DNA of 64,000 nucleotides. Origin: Pectobacterium punjabense. GTDB taxonomy: Bacteria; Pseudomonadota; Gammaproteobacteria; Enterobacterales; Enterobacteriaceae. Below are positions 36,976 through 45,828 of the stretch, one piece after another. The stretch spans positions 4,712,001-4,776,000 of the forward strand of contig NZ_CP038498.1 of NCBI RefSeq assembly GCF_012427845.1, given 5' to 3'. The translations under genes and the position numbers were made by a program. Within the stretch, counting starts at the first letter, position 1; each line of letters opens with the position of its first letter. A model generated the notes under the pieces. That model made no database searches. It worked only from the letters and a program-made list of their open reading frames with translations, and was not told where the DNA came from.

Positions 36976-39210
36976 TTATTTCTTCTTCAGGAAGTCGCCA
37001 AGTACCAGATTGCCTTTGGCATCACGCGTAAATGTCTCCGGGACGATAACCGAAACGAAGTTATTTACTGTGACTTCTTTACCTTGCGCGTTAACAGAAC
37101 GGTCGCCTTTGATGAAGTAGTTGGTGTTATCGATATTGCCGACAACTGCATCATCATATTTACCCGCTTTGGTTTTCAGCGAAACGTTGTTCTTGAAGAC
37201 GCCTTGTTTTTCCGGGCCAGAGTAAGGGCTTGGGCGGAAAATGAAGTTAAAGCGTTCGTTGTCTAACGCGATGTTGTCTTCAACGATCAGTGCACCAGGG
37301 TTGAAGTTGTCAGTGAAACCATCAAGCTTGTTACCCACTGCAATGCTGTTTTTGACCTGATGCGCCACTGGCTGACCTTCGCCACCCATTTTGAAGCCAT
37401 TGCTGGTGTTGCTCATGGCAATTGAATTCTCGATCACCACAACGCCGTTTGCGCCGTCTTCAATTTTGTTAAACAGGTCGAAGCCGTCATCGATGTTGTT
37501 GTGTGAGAATGCGCCGCGGATTACGTTGCCTTCACCGACACGCATTTTTACCGCAAAACCGTCAGCGTTAATTTTGCCAGGGTCCTGGTTGCTGTGAGAT
37601 TCTGAGTTCAGGATCAGGTTATGGCTGGCCCACAGCGGTCTGCCTACATCGGCCGTTGAAGTTACCTGAATACCGGTATCGTCAGCATGGTGCGCCAGAA
37701 CGCGTTCGATGGTGTTGTAGCTTCCTTCGATACGGAACGGTTTCTCGGTGATTTCAATCCCTTTAACATGCCAATGGCTTGCCTTCAGTTGCAAGCCGTG
37801 AATGACGGCTTTATTACCGACGGTAAACAGGTTTTTGACGGCTTTTTGCTGGCCGCTGGCGCTGACAGGGATTTCAGTTGCGCTGTAATCGCCATCGTTG
37901 AGCCAAATGGTGCCGCCTGCTGGCAGAGCGGCGACGGCGCTGGCTAAATCGAGCGGTGCATTTTTACTGCCGTCGTTGCTGGCTGAACCCTGTGGCGAAA
38001 CATACAGATTTTTGGCGTCTGCATAAGCCACTTTTTCAACTTTGAACGTGCTCTCTTTGACCGCTTTATCATCCCCATCCGCAGGTTGGTAAGCGAGCTT
38101 GAATTCAGCGCTATTACCGGCAATTTTTGCTGACAGAGAGAACGTCTCCCCTGCTTTTACCTGCTTGGCATCACCCAGAGATTTACCGTCTTGTGAAACG
38201 GCGATCGTACCGTTGTAATTGGCTTTGGCCTGTACAACATAGTTTTCGCTGGTGGTTTTAGGTGATGACATCACCTGTAGTAACGGATCGTAAGCCTTAA
38301 CTTTAAATTCCGCTGAGGCTTTGGTTTGCGCCGGGGCCGTAGTCAACTGTGCATTACTGACGATGATTTTGGCGTTACGGGAGGCAAAGAAACCGACATA
38401 GTAGTGGTCTTTATCCAACTTGGTGACGACATCCGCACCTTTGACTTCTTTTGATACCCAGTTATCCGTGCCTTTCGGTGCATAAGAGGTAATGAAGCCG
38501 TCGTTGGTACGTTCCAGTTTCAGACGGAAAGTCGGTGTTTGCTCCAGATTGACGTTTTCCTGATAGCTGGTTTTGGTAATTTTCGCGCCCGCGTTGCCCC
38601 ATGGCTGTGTTACGCCATTACGCAAAATAGCCTGTAGCTTGATTTCGGTATGAGATTTTTTATCCTGCGTCATGATGGCGTTCATCACCATGTTGGAGGC
38701 CGCAGGGAATTCTTCATACCCTTCTTTCAATGGTTCCTGACGTGGCACGCCGATAATATCGCGTACCAAAATCCCAGCCCCTTCCTGAGCCGCAGGTTTG
38801 GCACCATTTTCTGGCCCAAACTGTTCCACGGTAATATCAGACTGAAGCGTAAAATTCACATTGGCAGGCAACTGCGTATAGAAGAACGTCAGTCCGTCAT
38901 GGGTGTTGGCAATCTTTCCGCCACGGCTTTCAATCGTGATCGGTGCGGATAAATCAGCGTTATCTCCTGGCGCCAATTTCTTGCCGTTAATGGTGACGTC
39001 ATTAACACCAATTTTTTCCGGCAGGACATTGGATGAAAAATTTACGTCTGTTGATTGACCAAAGGCGATACCGTGCCAGACGGGGGTTGATTCTGTCGCG
39101 GCGTGTGTACTGAAGCTGAAGAGTAATGCATTCGTCAACGCGACGGCTGCGAGGCGTGAAGAACGGTGTTTCCGTACAAAATCACATTTTTGTGAAGAAC
39201 AACGTTTCAT
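36976..39210 (-). CDS. pelX: exopolygalacturonate lyase, PL9 family, PelX-like
   Basis: The enzyme probably releases digalacturonates from pectin or from oligomers by beta-elimination (pectate disaccharide-lyase). The 744-residue precursor resembles Dickeya PelX. It has an unusually long charged N-terminus before the hydrophobic signal core (about residues 20-37, cut near THA), two non-catalytic beta-rich regions, then a C-terminal parallel beta-helix from about residue 400 (LYVSPQGSASNDG). The right-handed helix repeats include HNNIDDGFDLFNKIEDG, with Asp clusters suited to Ca2+. PelX-type enzymes act in the periplasm on imported oligomers (family knowledge). A KdgR-type operator lies upstream. 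The gene sits between atpC and glmU, which are adjacent in E. coli. AAGGAG supports the start. Confidence 0.88.
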   Translation of the reverse strand: MKRCSSQKCDFVRKHRSSRLAAVALTNALLFSFSTHAATESTPVWHGIAFGQSTDVNFSSNVLPEKIGVNDVTINGKKLAPGDNADLSAPITIESRGGKIANTHDGLTFFYTQLPANVNFTLQSDITVEQFGPENGAKPAAQEGAGILVRDIIGVPRQEPLKEGYEEFPAASNMVMNAIMTQDKKSHTEIKLQAILRNGVTQPWGNAGAKITKTSYQENVNLEQTPTFRLKLERTNDGFITSYAPKGTDNWVSKEVKGADVVTKLDKDHYYVGFFASRNAKIIVSNAQLTTAPAQTKASAEFKVKAYDPLLQVMSSPKTTSENYVVQAKANYNGTIAVSQDGKSLGDAKQVKAGETFSLSAKIAGNSAEFKLAYQPADGDDKAVKESTFKVEKVAYADAKNLYVSPQGSASNDGSKNAPLDLASAVAALPAGGTIWLNDGDYSATEIPVSASGQQKAVKNLFTVGNKAVIHGLQLKASHWHVKGIEITEKPFRIEGSYNTIERVLAHHADDTGIQVTSTADVGRPLWASHNLILNSESHSNQDPGKINADGFAVKMRVGEGNVIRGAFSHNNIDDGFDLFNKIEDGANGVVVIENSIAMSNTSNGFKMGGEGQPVAHQVKNSIAVGNKLDGFTDNFNPGALIVEDNIALDNERFNFIFRPSPYSGPEKQGVFKNNVSLKTKAGKYDDAVVGNIDNTNYFIKGDRSVNAQGKEVTVNNFVSVIVPETFTRDAKGNLVLGDFLKKK

Positions 39211-39522
39211 TGTGTCTCCTTCGTTATTGAATTATTCGCCCGCGTATATTGCTATAAATGAAACGCTGTTTCTTTTGTGTGTGTCACAAATAGAAATACT
39301 TAAAAACAAAGTCTGCTTTTTATAAAACCCCGTGCCATTTTGTTGTTGAGGCTCTCATGCTTTCCTCATGAGTATTCATGGCTTTGCGAGCGACTTTCAG
39401 AAAAAACTCACCAAAAATTATCTGCGTTATGCCGGAATTTCGGTAAACTCTGGTTATTCAGGCCGTAATCGGCTGGTCATTTTTATTCTGCGGGGCCGTG
39501 GCTTCGTATTGTCAGGATGCTT
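39211..39522. other. divergent pelX-glmU intergenic region
   Basis: This 312-base gap holds the pelX promoter with its KdgR site (39256-39276) and a nearby TGTGA half-site, on the minus strand, that might bind CRP. It should also contain a glmU promoter on the right, since glmU no longer follows atpC directly. No open frame was recognised. Confidence 0.6.
39256..39276 (-). promoter_or_regulatory. KdgR-type operator of pelX
   Basis: The plus strand shows GAAACGCTGTTTC flanked by AAAT and TTTT. On the minus strand it fits the KdgR consensus closely (A-rich, GAAACAGCGTTTC, ATTT). It lies 46 bases upstream of the pelX start, so repression lifted by the pectin breakdown product KDG is expected (known KdgR mechanism). 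Confidence 0.85.
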
Positions 39523-40893
39523 ATGTCAAATAGTGCTATGAGTGTAGTTATTCTCGCTGCGGGTAAAGGAACCCGTATGTATTCCGACCTTCCTAAGGTG
39601 TTACACCAACTGGCGGGCAAACCAATGGTTCAGCATGTTATTGATGCGGCCATGACGACAGGTGCACAGCATGTTCATCTGGTCTATGGGCACGGCGGTG
39701 ATTTGTTAAAACGTGAATTGGCCGATCCGGCGTTGAACTGGGTGTTGCAGGCGGAACAGTTGGGAACTGGTCATGCGATGCAGCAAGCCGCCCCGCATTT
39801 TGCCGATGATGAAGATATCCTGATGCTCTATGGCGATGTGCCGTTGATTTCATCGCAGACGCTAGGGCGTTTACGTCAGGCTAAGCCTCAGGGTGGGATC
39901 GGGCTGTTAACGGTAAAGCTGGACGATCCGACGGGCTATGGGCGGATTGTGCGTGAAAACGGCGCAGTAGTGGGGATCGTCGAGCATAAAGATGCCAGCG
40001 AAGCACAGCGCCAGATTAACGAGATTAATACCGGCATATTGATTGCCAACGGCAAAGATTTGAAGCGTTGGTTAAGCCAGTTGAACAACAACAACGCGCA
40101 AGGCGAATTTTATATTACCGACATTATTGCGATGGCAGCGGAAGAAGGTCAGCGCGTTGAAGCGGTCCACCCCGAACGACTGAGTGAAGTTGAGGGCGTT
40201 AATAATCGCCTGCAATTGTCGGCGCTGGAGCGGGTTTATCAGCGTGAACAGGCGGATAAACTGCTGTTGGCCGGGGTTATGCTACTCGACCCGGCACGAT
40301 TTGATTTGCGCGGCGAACTGACTCATGGTCGCGATGTGGTTATTGATGTCAATGTGATTGTGGAAGGCAATGTTCAACTCGGTAACCGGGTGAAAATTGG
40401 TGCAGGATGTGTAATCAAAAACACCATCATTGGCGATGATTGCGAGATCAGCCCTTATTCCGTACTGGAGGATGCCGTTCTGGAAGCGCAGTGCACCGTT
40501 GGGCCATTTGCTCGTTTGCGCCCTGGTGCGGAACTGGCTGAAGGTGCGCACGTTGGCAATTTTGTTGAACTGAAAAAAGCGCGTCTGGGGAAAGGATCAA
40601 AAGCGGGACATCTTAGCTATTTAGGTGATGCGGATATCGGTTCCGGTGTTAATATTGGTGCGGGAACGATCACCTGTAATTATGACGGTGCGAATAAACA
40701 CAAAACGATTATTGGTGATGATGTGTTTGTCGGTTCGGATACGCAACTTGTGGCACCCGTTAGCGTTGCCAACGGTGCGACGATTGGTGCTGGCACAACG
40801 GTCACGCGCGATGTCGCAGAGAACGAACTGGTGATTGGTCGCGTGAAGCAACGGCATATCTCCGGATGGCAGCGTCCGGTGAAGAAGAAATAG
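39523..40893 (+). CDS. glmU: bifunctional UDP-N-acetylglucosamine pyrophosphorylase / glucosamine-1-phosphate acetyltransferase GlmU
   Basis: GlmU makes UDP-GlcNAc for peptidoglycan and lipopolysaccharide in two steps, acetylation of GlcN-1-P and uridylylation. The uridyltransferase half has [12 protein letters not shown] and YGDVPLI. The acetyltransferase half is a left-handed beta-helix of hexapeptide repeats with the catalytic-site segments [10 protein letters not shown] and [13 protein letters not shown]. The ATG at 39523 gives 456 residues, equal to E. coli, and AGGA lies five bases upstream; the ATG at 39517 overlaps that site. It is followed by glmS. Confidence 0.96.
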   Translation: MSNSAMSVVILAAGKGTRMYSDLPKVLHQLAGKPMVQHVIDAAMTTGAQHVHLVYGHGGDLLKRELADPALNWVLQAEQLGTGHAMQQAAPHFADDEDILMLYGDVPLISSQTLGRLRQAKPQGGIGLLTVKLDDPTGYGRIVRENGAVVGIVEHKDASEAQRQINEINTGILIANGKDLKRWLSQLNNNNAQGEFYITDIIAMAAEEGQRVEAVHPERLSEVEGVNNRLQLSALERVYQREQADKLLLAGVMLLDPARFDLRGELTHGRDVVIDVNVIVEGNVQLGNRVKIGAGCVIKNTIIGDDCEISPYSVLEDAVLEAQCTVGPFARLRPGAELAEGAHVGNFVELKKARLGKGSKAGHLSYLGDADIGSGVNIGAGTITCNYDGANKHKTIIGDDVFVGSDTQLVAPVSVANGATIGAGTTVTRDVAENELVIGRVKQRHISGWQRPVKKK

Positions 40894-40907
40894 TCGTTTA
40901 GCGATAT

Positions 40908-40934
40908 ACCTCCGCTTGTGGCGGAGGTGGTTTT
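40908..40934 (+). terminator. hairpin after glmU, possible attenuator
   Basis: An 8-bp stem ACCTCCGC with GCGGAGGT and a short loop, followed by GGTTTTG, lies 14 bases past the glmU stop. The T-run is short. In E. coli glmU-glmS are co-transcribed and cleaved between the genes, so partial termination or processing is plausible. Confidence 0.6.
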
Positions 40935-41042
40935 GTCCTGTGCTTTGTCTCCCAGAGCGCAAAACAAAACATAATAATCCCCAACTCTCTACAAGGCTCG
41001 GGGAACCCGGAAAAACCGGAACAATCAGGTCTAAGACATCCC

Positions 41043-41063
41043 AAGTGACACAATATGTCACTT
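41043..41063 (+). promoter_or_regulatory. hairpin in the glmS leader upstream of its ribosome site
   Basis: An 8-bp stem AAGTGACA with TGTCACTT and a CAATA loop ends four bases before the ATAGGAA ribosome site of glmS. In E. coli the glmS leader is the target of the GlmZ small RNA, which opens an inhibitory structure. Whether this hairpin plays that role is inference. Confidence 0.45.
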
Positions 41064-41081
41064 TTATAGGAATACACATCG

Positions 41082-42914
41082 ATGTGTGGAATTGTAGGCG
41101 CAGTCGCGCAACGTGATATTGCAGAAATTTTACTGGAAGGTTTACGCCGTCTTGAGTACCGCGGCTATGACTCTGCGGGCCTGGCGGTTGTTGATAGCGA
41201 AGGGCATGTCGCTCGTTTGCGCCGTTTGGGTAAAGTGCAGGTGCTGTCTCAGGCCGCTAGTGAGCATGAGCTACACGGCGGTACCGGTATCGCTCATACC
41301 CGCTGGGCAACGCACGGTGAACCTTCTGAAGAGAATGCGCACCCGCATGTTTCTGAACATATCACTATCGTCCATAACGGTATTATCGAAAACCACGAGC
41401 CGCTGCGCGAACTGATGATCGGTCGCGGCTATCGTTTTGTTTCGGAGACTGATACTGAAGTCGTTGCCCATCTGGTTCATTTCGAACAGAAACAGAACGG
41501 CGGAACGCTGGTTGAAGTCGTTAAGCGTGTGATTCCACAGCTGCGCGGTGCCTATGGCATGGTGGTATTGGATAACCGCGACCCAAGCGTATTAGTCGCT
41601 GCGCGCTCAGGTAGCCCGCTGGTGATTGGCCGTGGCGTGGGTGAGAATTTCATTGCTTCCGATCAGTTGGCATTGCTGCCTGTGACTCGCCGCTTCATGT
41701 TCCTGGAAGAAGGCGACGTGGCGGAAATCACCCGTCGTGATGTACGCGTGTTTGATAAATCAGGCCAGCTTGCTACACGCGAAGAAATTGAATCAAAAGT
41801 GAATTATGATGCCGGTGACAAAGGCGCATATCGTCACTACATGCAGAAAGAGATCTACGAACAGCCGATGGCAATCAAGAACACCCTTGAAGGGCGTTTC
41901 AGCCACGGTGAGATCAATCTTTCTGAATTAGGCCCTAAAGCGGATGAACTGCTGGCGAAAGTTGAGCATGTTCAGATTATCGCCTGCGGGACGTCCTACA
42001 ACTCCGGTATGGTTTCCCGCTACTGGTTTGAAGCGCTGGCGGGGATTCCGTGTGACGTAGAAATCGCCTCTGAGTTCCGCTATCGTAAACCTGCCGTGCG
42101 TAAGAACAGCCTGATGATTACTCTGTCTCAGTCTGGTGAAACGGCGGATACGCTGGCTGCGTTACGTTTGTCCAAAGAACTGGGTTATCTGGGGTCGCTG
42201 GCTATCTGTAACGTTGCAGGTTCCTCGCTGGTGCGTGAGTCCGATCTGGCGCTGATGACCAAAGCAGGCGTAGAGATTGGCGTGGCCTCGACTAAAGCTT
42301 TCACCACTCAGCTTACTGTTCTGCTGATGTTGGTGGCGCGTGTTGGCCGTCTGCGCGGTATGGATGCGCAGATTGAGCATGATATCGTTCATGGTTTGCA
42401 AGCGCTTCCCGCGCGTATTGAGCAGATGCTGTCCCAAGACAAGCTAATCGAGTCTCTGGCAGAAGGTTTCTCTGACAAGCATCATGCGCTGTTCCTCGGC
42501 CGTGGCGATCAGTACCCGATCGCGATGGAAGGCGCGCTGAAGCTGAAAGAGATTTCTTACATTCACGCTGAAGCTTATGCGGCTGGCGAGCTGAAACACG
42601 GTCCGCTGGCGCTGATTGATGCAGACATGCCGGTTGTCGTGGTAGCACCGAACAATGAACTGTTGGAAAAATTGAAATCCAACATCGAAGAAGTTCGGGC
42701 GCGCGGCGGCGAGCTGTATGTCTTCGCTGACGAAGATGCTGGTTTCACCAGCAGCGAAAATATGAAAATTATTCCGCTGCCGCATATCGAAGAAGTGATT
42801 GCGCCAATCTTCTATACGGTGCCGTTGCAGCTGCTGTCTTATCACGTCGCGCTGATTAAAGGTACGGACGTCGATCAGCCACGTAACCTGGCGAAATCCG
42901 TTACTGTAGAGTAA
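41082..42914 (+). CDS. glmS: glutamine-fructose-6-phosphate aminotransferase (isomerizing) GlmS
   Basis: GlmS converts fructose-6-phosphate and glutamine to glucosamine-6-phosphate, the first step of amino-sugar synthesis. The 610-residue product has the N-terminal glutaminase domain with nucleophile Cys2 (MCGIVGA), [10 protein letters not shown] and [12 protein letters not shown], then two SIS sugar-isomerase domains ([23 protein letters not shown]), and ends [13 protein letters not shown]. That 3' end is the conserved Tn7 recognition region attTn7; no Tn7 end was seen beside it. An IS element starts 131 bases downstream. Confidence 0.97.
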   Translation: MCGIVGAVAQRDIAEILLEGLRRLEYRGYDSAGLAVVDSEGHVARLRRLGKVQVLSQAASEHELHGGTGIAHTRWATHGEPSEENAHPHVSEHITIVHNGIIENHEPLRELMIGRGYRFVSETDTEVVAHLVHFEQKQNGGTLVEVVKRVIPQLRGAYGMVVLDNRDPSVLVAARSGSPLVIGRGVGENFIASDQLALLPVTRRFMFLEEGDVAEITRRDVRVFDKSGQLATREEIESKVNYDAGDKGAYRHYMQKEIYEQPMAIKNTLEGRFSHGEINLSELGPKADELLAKVEHVQIIACGTSYNSGMVSRYWFEALAGIPCDVEIASEFRYRKPAVRKNSLMITLSQSGETADTLAALRLSKELGYLGSLAICNVAGSSLVRESDLALMTKAGVEIGVASTKAFTTQLTVLLMLVARVGRLRGMDAQIEHDIVHGLQALPARIEQMLSQDKLIESLAEGFSDKHHALFLGRGDQYPIAMEGALKLKEISYIHAEAYAAGELKHGPLALIDADMPVVVVAPNNELLEKLKSNIEEVRARGGELYVFADEDAGFTSSENMKIIPLPHIEEVIAPIFYTVPLQLLSYHVALIKGTDVDQPRNLAKSVTVE

Positions 42915-42920
42915 CTTTTA

Positions 42921-42960
42921 AAATGAAGGTAAATAGCCATTGTGCTATTTGCCTTCATTT
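42921..42960 (+). terminator. long hairpin terminator after glmS
   Basis: A 17-bp stem with one G-U pair (42921-42937 with 42944-42960) and a CATTGT loop begins six bases after the glmS stop. The flanking A and T runs let it act in either direction. The expected Tn7 insertion point, about 25 bases past glmS, falls inside it. Confidence 0.85.
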
Positions 42961-43068
42961 CTTCATACTGCCGTTCATTTTTCATACCCATTCTTTTACG
43001 TCCCCTATACTCTCCTCATCTAAATTGATTGGGTATAGCTAGGTCTGACATTGTAGTCCCTCCGGTTT

Positions 43069-43887
43069 TTAGTACCACCGCCAGTTAGAGTCTCCGGCCA
43101 GTTTTTGCCTTGCATAGATAACCGGTGGTAGATTGCCAAGTGAACTATGTGGGCGTTCCTCGTTGTATTCCGTCCGCCAGTTTTCTGTTAATTCTCGCAC
43201 TTCAGACAGCGTTCGGAACAGATACAAGTCGAGTATTTCCGTTCGTAATGTCTTATTAAACCGTTCGATAAATCCGTTCTGCATTGGCTTGCCCGGCTGA
43301 ATAAAATCCAGTATGACTCCATGCCGTTCGGCCCATTCCGACAGGGCGGCGGCGGTGAGTTCCGGTCCATTGTCGCTTCGGATAAACGCCGGGTAACCTC
43401 TTTCTGCGCTGAGCCGTTCCAGAATGCGCACTACGCGATGCGCCGGGATATTTAAGTCCACTTCGACTGCCAGCGCTTCCCGATTAAAATCATCGACGAC
43501 ATTAAACAATCTGAATCGCCTTCCATCCATCAGTGCGTCACTCATAAAATCCACTGACCAACAGTGATTCATGCTAACGGGGACCGCCAGAGGCTGTGGA
43601 CTCCGGTTGGGTAAGCGTTTTTTACCCTTGCGTCTGAGGTTTAGTTTTAACCAACGATATATTCGGTAAACGCGTTTCTTATTCCACGATAACCCCGTCT
43701 GACGCAGTTTGTTGAACATCAGGCCAAATCCATAGGCCGGATAATGATGCGCCAGATTTTGTAGCGCCTCGATGACCGGAATATCCCGTTCGGCATTCGG
43801 GCGATAATGCAAAAGGCTTCGGCTAATACCGATAATCCGGCACCCGCGTCGCTCGCTGGCCTGATGTTCCGTCATGACATAGCGCAC
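43069..43887 (-). CDS. IS3-family transposase OrfB (DDE integrase domain)
   Basis: OrfB supplies the catalytic part of the transposase. It has an HTH_21-like N-terminal region (GRCRII-type, ISRSLLHYRP) and an rve integrase core. The DDE residues are in CWSVDFMSD, IRSDNGPEL and GFIERFNKTLRTE. The track-like start at 43887 is an internal ATG. The full protein is expected as an OrfAB fusion made by -1 frameshifting at the A7 run (43917-43923), which joins orfA to the frame reading TLTVPDKRELVRYVMTE. No stop or frameshift lesion is seen, so the element may be active. Confidence 0.93.
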   Translation of the reverse strand: MRYVMTEHQASERRGCRIIGISRSLLHYRPNAERDIPVIEALQNLAHHYPAYGFGLMFNKLRQTGLSWNKKRVYRIYRWLKLNLRRKGKKRLPNRSPQPLAVPVSMNHCWSVDFMSDALMDGRRFRLFNVVDDFNREALAVEVDLNIPAHRVVRILERLSAERGYPAFIRSDNGPELTAAALSEWAERHGVILDFIQPGKPMQNGFIERFNKTLRTEILDLYLFRTLSEVRELTENWRTEYNEERPHSSLGNLPPVIYARQKLAGDSNWRWY

Positions 43888-43910
43888 CAGTTCGCGTTTA
43901 TCGGGGACCG

Positions 43911-44177
43911 TTAAAGTTTTTTTGCGATGACGTCCTTGAGGATCTCATGGTCCAGGCTCAAAGAGGCGTACATCTGCTTCAATCGCCGGTTTTCCTCTTC
44001 CAGCTCTTTCATGCGTTTGATATCAGAGGACTCCATGCCGCCATATTTTGATTTCCAGTTGTAGTAGCTGGCTTCTGAAACGCCATTCTCGCGGCAAACA
44101 TCCTTCACATGTCGACCGCCTTCAACTTCTTTTAGGACCCTCAGGATCTGGGATTCGGTGAAACGTATTTTCTTCAT
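43911..44177 (-). CDS. IS3-family transposase OrfA (DNA-binding)
   Basis: An 88-residue protein with a helix-turn-helix (VKDVCRENGVSEASYYNWKS) and a leucine-zipper-like tail (ELEEENRRLKQMYASLSLD). Such OrfA proteins bind the inverted repeats and repress transposition. The last codons contain seven A in a row on the minus strand (43917-43923), the slippery site for making OrfAB. Confidence 0.93.
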   Translation of the reverse strand: MKKIRFTESQILRVLKEVEGGRHVKDVCRENGVSEASYYNWKSKYGGMESSDIKRMKELEEENRRLKQMYASLSLDHEILKDVIAKKL

Positions 44178-44265
44178 AGCGCACCTCCATAGGTTGTATT
44201 TTAACCAGAGGACTCTATTAAGCGGTAAGACTAAATTCTGGGGGGACTACAACATCACTGACAAA

Positions 44266-45539
44266 TTACTTAGCCTTAGCCAGCCTATTGGCACTAGTAC
44301 GATAAAGGTTGATAGGACTTTCATCATCCGTATCTTTTAGCCACAGTGCTATATCGTGAGCGACAAGGCCGCCATCCTTTATCCCTTCAATGAGGGATCG
44401 GATGAATACTGCTCCCATTTATAATTGGGCCACAATCTCCTTAAGCCAAAATGTTCTTGCCCTTCGGTTATGCTATCTCCGCCATCATTCTCTTCTGCTA
44501 TTTTCTCCCATGGGTAATTTTCTGATAATAAATTATTGTAATATTCATCGTTTTCTTGCTTTTTCTCTAAGATAGAAGAGACAGCGTGGTCGGTTATTTT
44601 TATGTCGTATTCAGGGTAGTGCTGGTTTTTCAAAAAATCCCATGCTTCAAATGTAATGGAGTTACTTTCTATTTGTAGAATAAAACCATAGCCTTTTTCC
44701 CTTAATCCATTTTCCGTTCTATTAAATGAGGGGATTTCAATTAGGGTGCCGAATTCTTTTTGCATTGCCTCTAAAACCCCGAATCCATTATGTATATGAC
44801 CGGATATAACAACGGTTTTGGGGTGGCTTGATAATATCTTCTTGATTTTTTCATCCTGCTTCCCAAACCCACCAAACAAATTAGAACGCCAGTGTGTGTC
44901 ATTAAGCGGTTGATGGGAGATAACAAATTTCCTACCGTTGACCTCTTCAGCGATTTTCTTTTCGAACTATGCTAATGTTGAATCATCGTAGTAGGCTTGA
45001 TCCTTTAGGCCTCTATCTGTGTTTAGTGCAATAAAATGATGATCGCCAATAAAAATATCAAAACATGCATGCTTTTCTTCATGCTTTATTTTTTTAGTAT
45101 TCATGTTTTTGTATTTTTCTATAATAAATTTGTAGTAAGGGTTGTCTTTATCAGGATCTTTAGTCCATGACTTACTGTCTGGGCCTCTAACATCATGGTT
45201 CCCTAATATAGCTATCACTTTTTCATTGCTTTCTTTAAAAGTGCTTTCTATCGACGCCATTGCTTTATCAATGTACTCAACGCTATCGCTAATATCTCCA
45301 GGGACAATAATATGAGATATTTTGTTTTTTTCTTTTATATTTACCAATGCTTTGGATAAGGATGATAACAAATCATCGTTATCTATATGCAGGTCACTGA
45401 TTACCGCGATAGATAACCTTTTTTCTTTATCACGATTGCTGGGTTGGCTTACGCATAGATCGGCGGTGCTGGCATGAACCGGGAGTTGCATGGCGAGCGG
45501 CAGGAGCGCCGCAGATTGTATGAAGGTTCTTCTTTTCAA
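44266..45539 (-). pseudogene. broken Tat-exported calcineurin-like metallophosphoesterase
   Basis: The frame starts best at TTG 45539: GAGGAG lies seven bases upstream, and the protein then begins MKRRTFIQSAALLPLAMQL, a twin-arginine signal peptide. All metallophosphoesterase motifs are present: SDLHID, PGDISD, LGNHDVRG, ISHQPLND and SGHIHNG. The frame is interrupted by an in-frame TAG at 44967-44969, between the third and fourth motifs. It then continues open to a stop at 44379. A second lesion is likely near 44385: one lost base would let the frame run on as EGIKDGGLVAHDIALWLKD to a stop at 44266, eight bases from the IS. The gene is AT-rich compared with its neighbours, which suggests transfer. 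Substrate unknown. Confidence 0.82.
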
Positions 45540-45828
45540 TGTCGATCTCCTCTTTAACACCTGTGGTTAATGCCTAAATGGCTGTCGTCATGACACACGC
45601 ACGCTTCTCATTTTATTTTTGGCGTTTTTGACTTTTATCCACCGTAATTGTCAGGTTTTTTTAAAACCAATGACGTAAAACCAGAGGATAATGTCGTTAT
45701 TTACAAAAAAATAAAATCATCGTGCTGTTAGATCGATCATTACCATAAAGCACAATTGTTACAGATTTCTCACAAGTGACAGGAATATCGCTATTGCCCG
45801 GTATACATGGCTAGCGCAGGTCGATGTT

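Larger units (their letters stand above)
43046..44257 (-). mobile_element. IS3-family insertion sequence, apparently intact
   Basis: A 1212-bp element bounded by 18-bp imperfect inverted repeats: TGACATTGTAGTCCCTCC at 43046-43063 and, at 44240-44257, the complement of TGATGTTGTAGTCCCCCC. The ends are TG...CA. It carries two overlapping minus-strand frames, orfA and orfB, joined by an A7 slippery run. No 3-4-bp direct target repeat is visible at the borders (GGTC on the left, CTGA on the right), which suggests an older insertion or a rearranged flank. The subgroup and IS name were not assigned. Confidence 0.9.

Noticed and set aside
42984..43036. Inverted ATACCCA / TGGGTAT pair left of the IS element
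   Set aside because: The seven-base arms are short and about 40 bases apart, and similar ATACCC strings occur elsewhere by chance; not strong enough to call an element.
42915..43045. Possible Tn7 or Tn7-like insertion after glmS
   Set aside because: No Tn7 end sequence, Tns gene or five-base target duplication is visible; the only element found is of the IS3 family.
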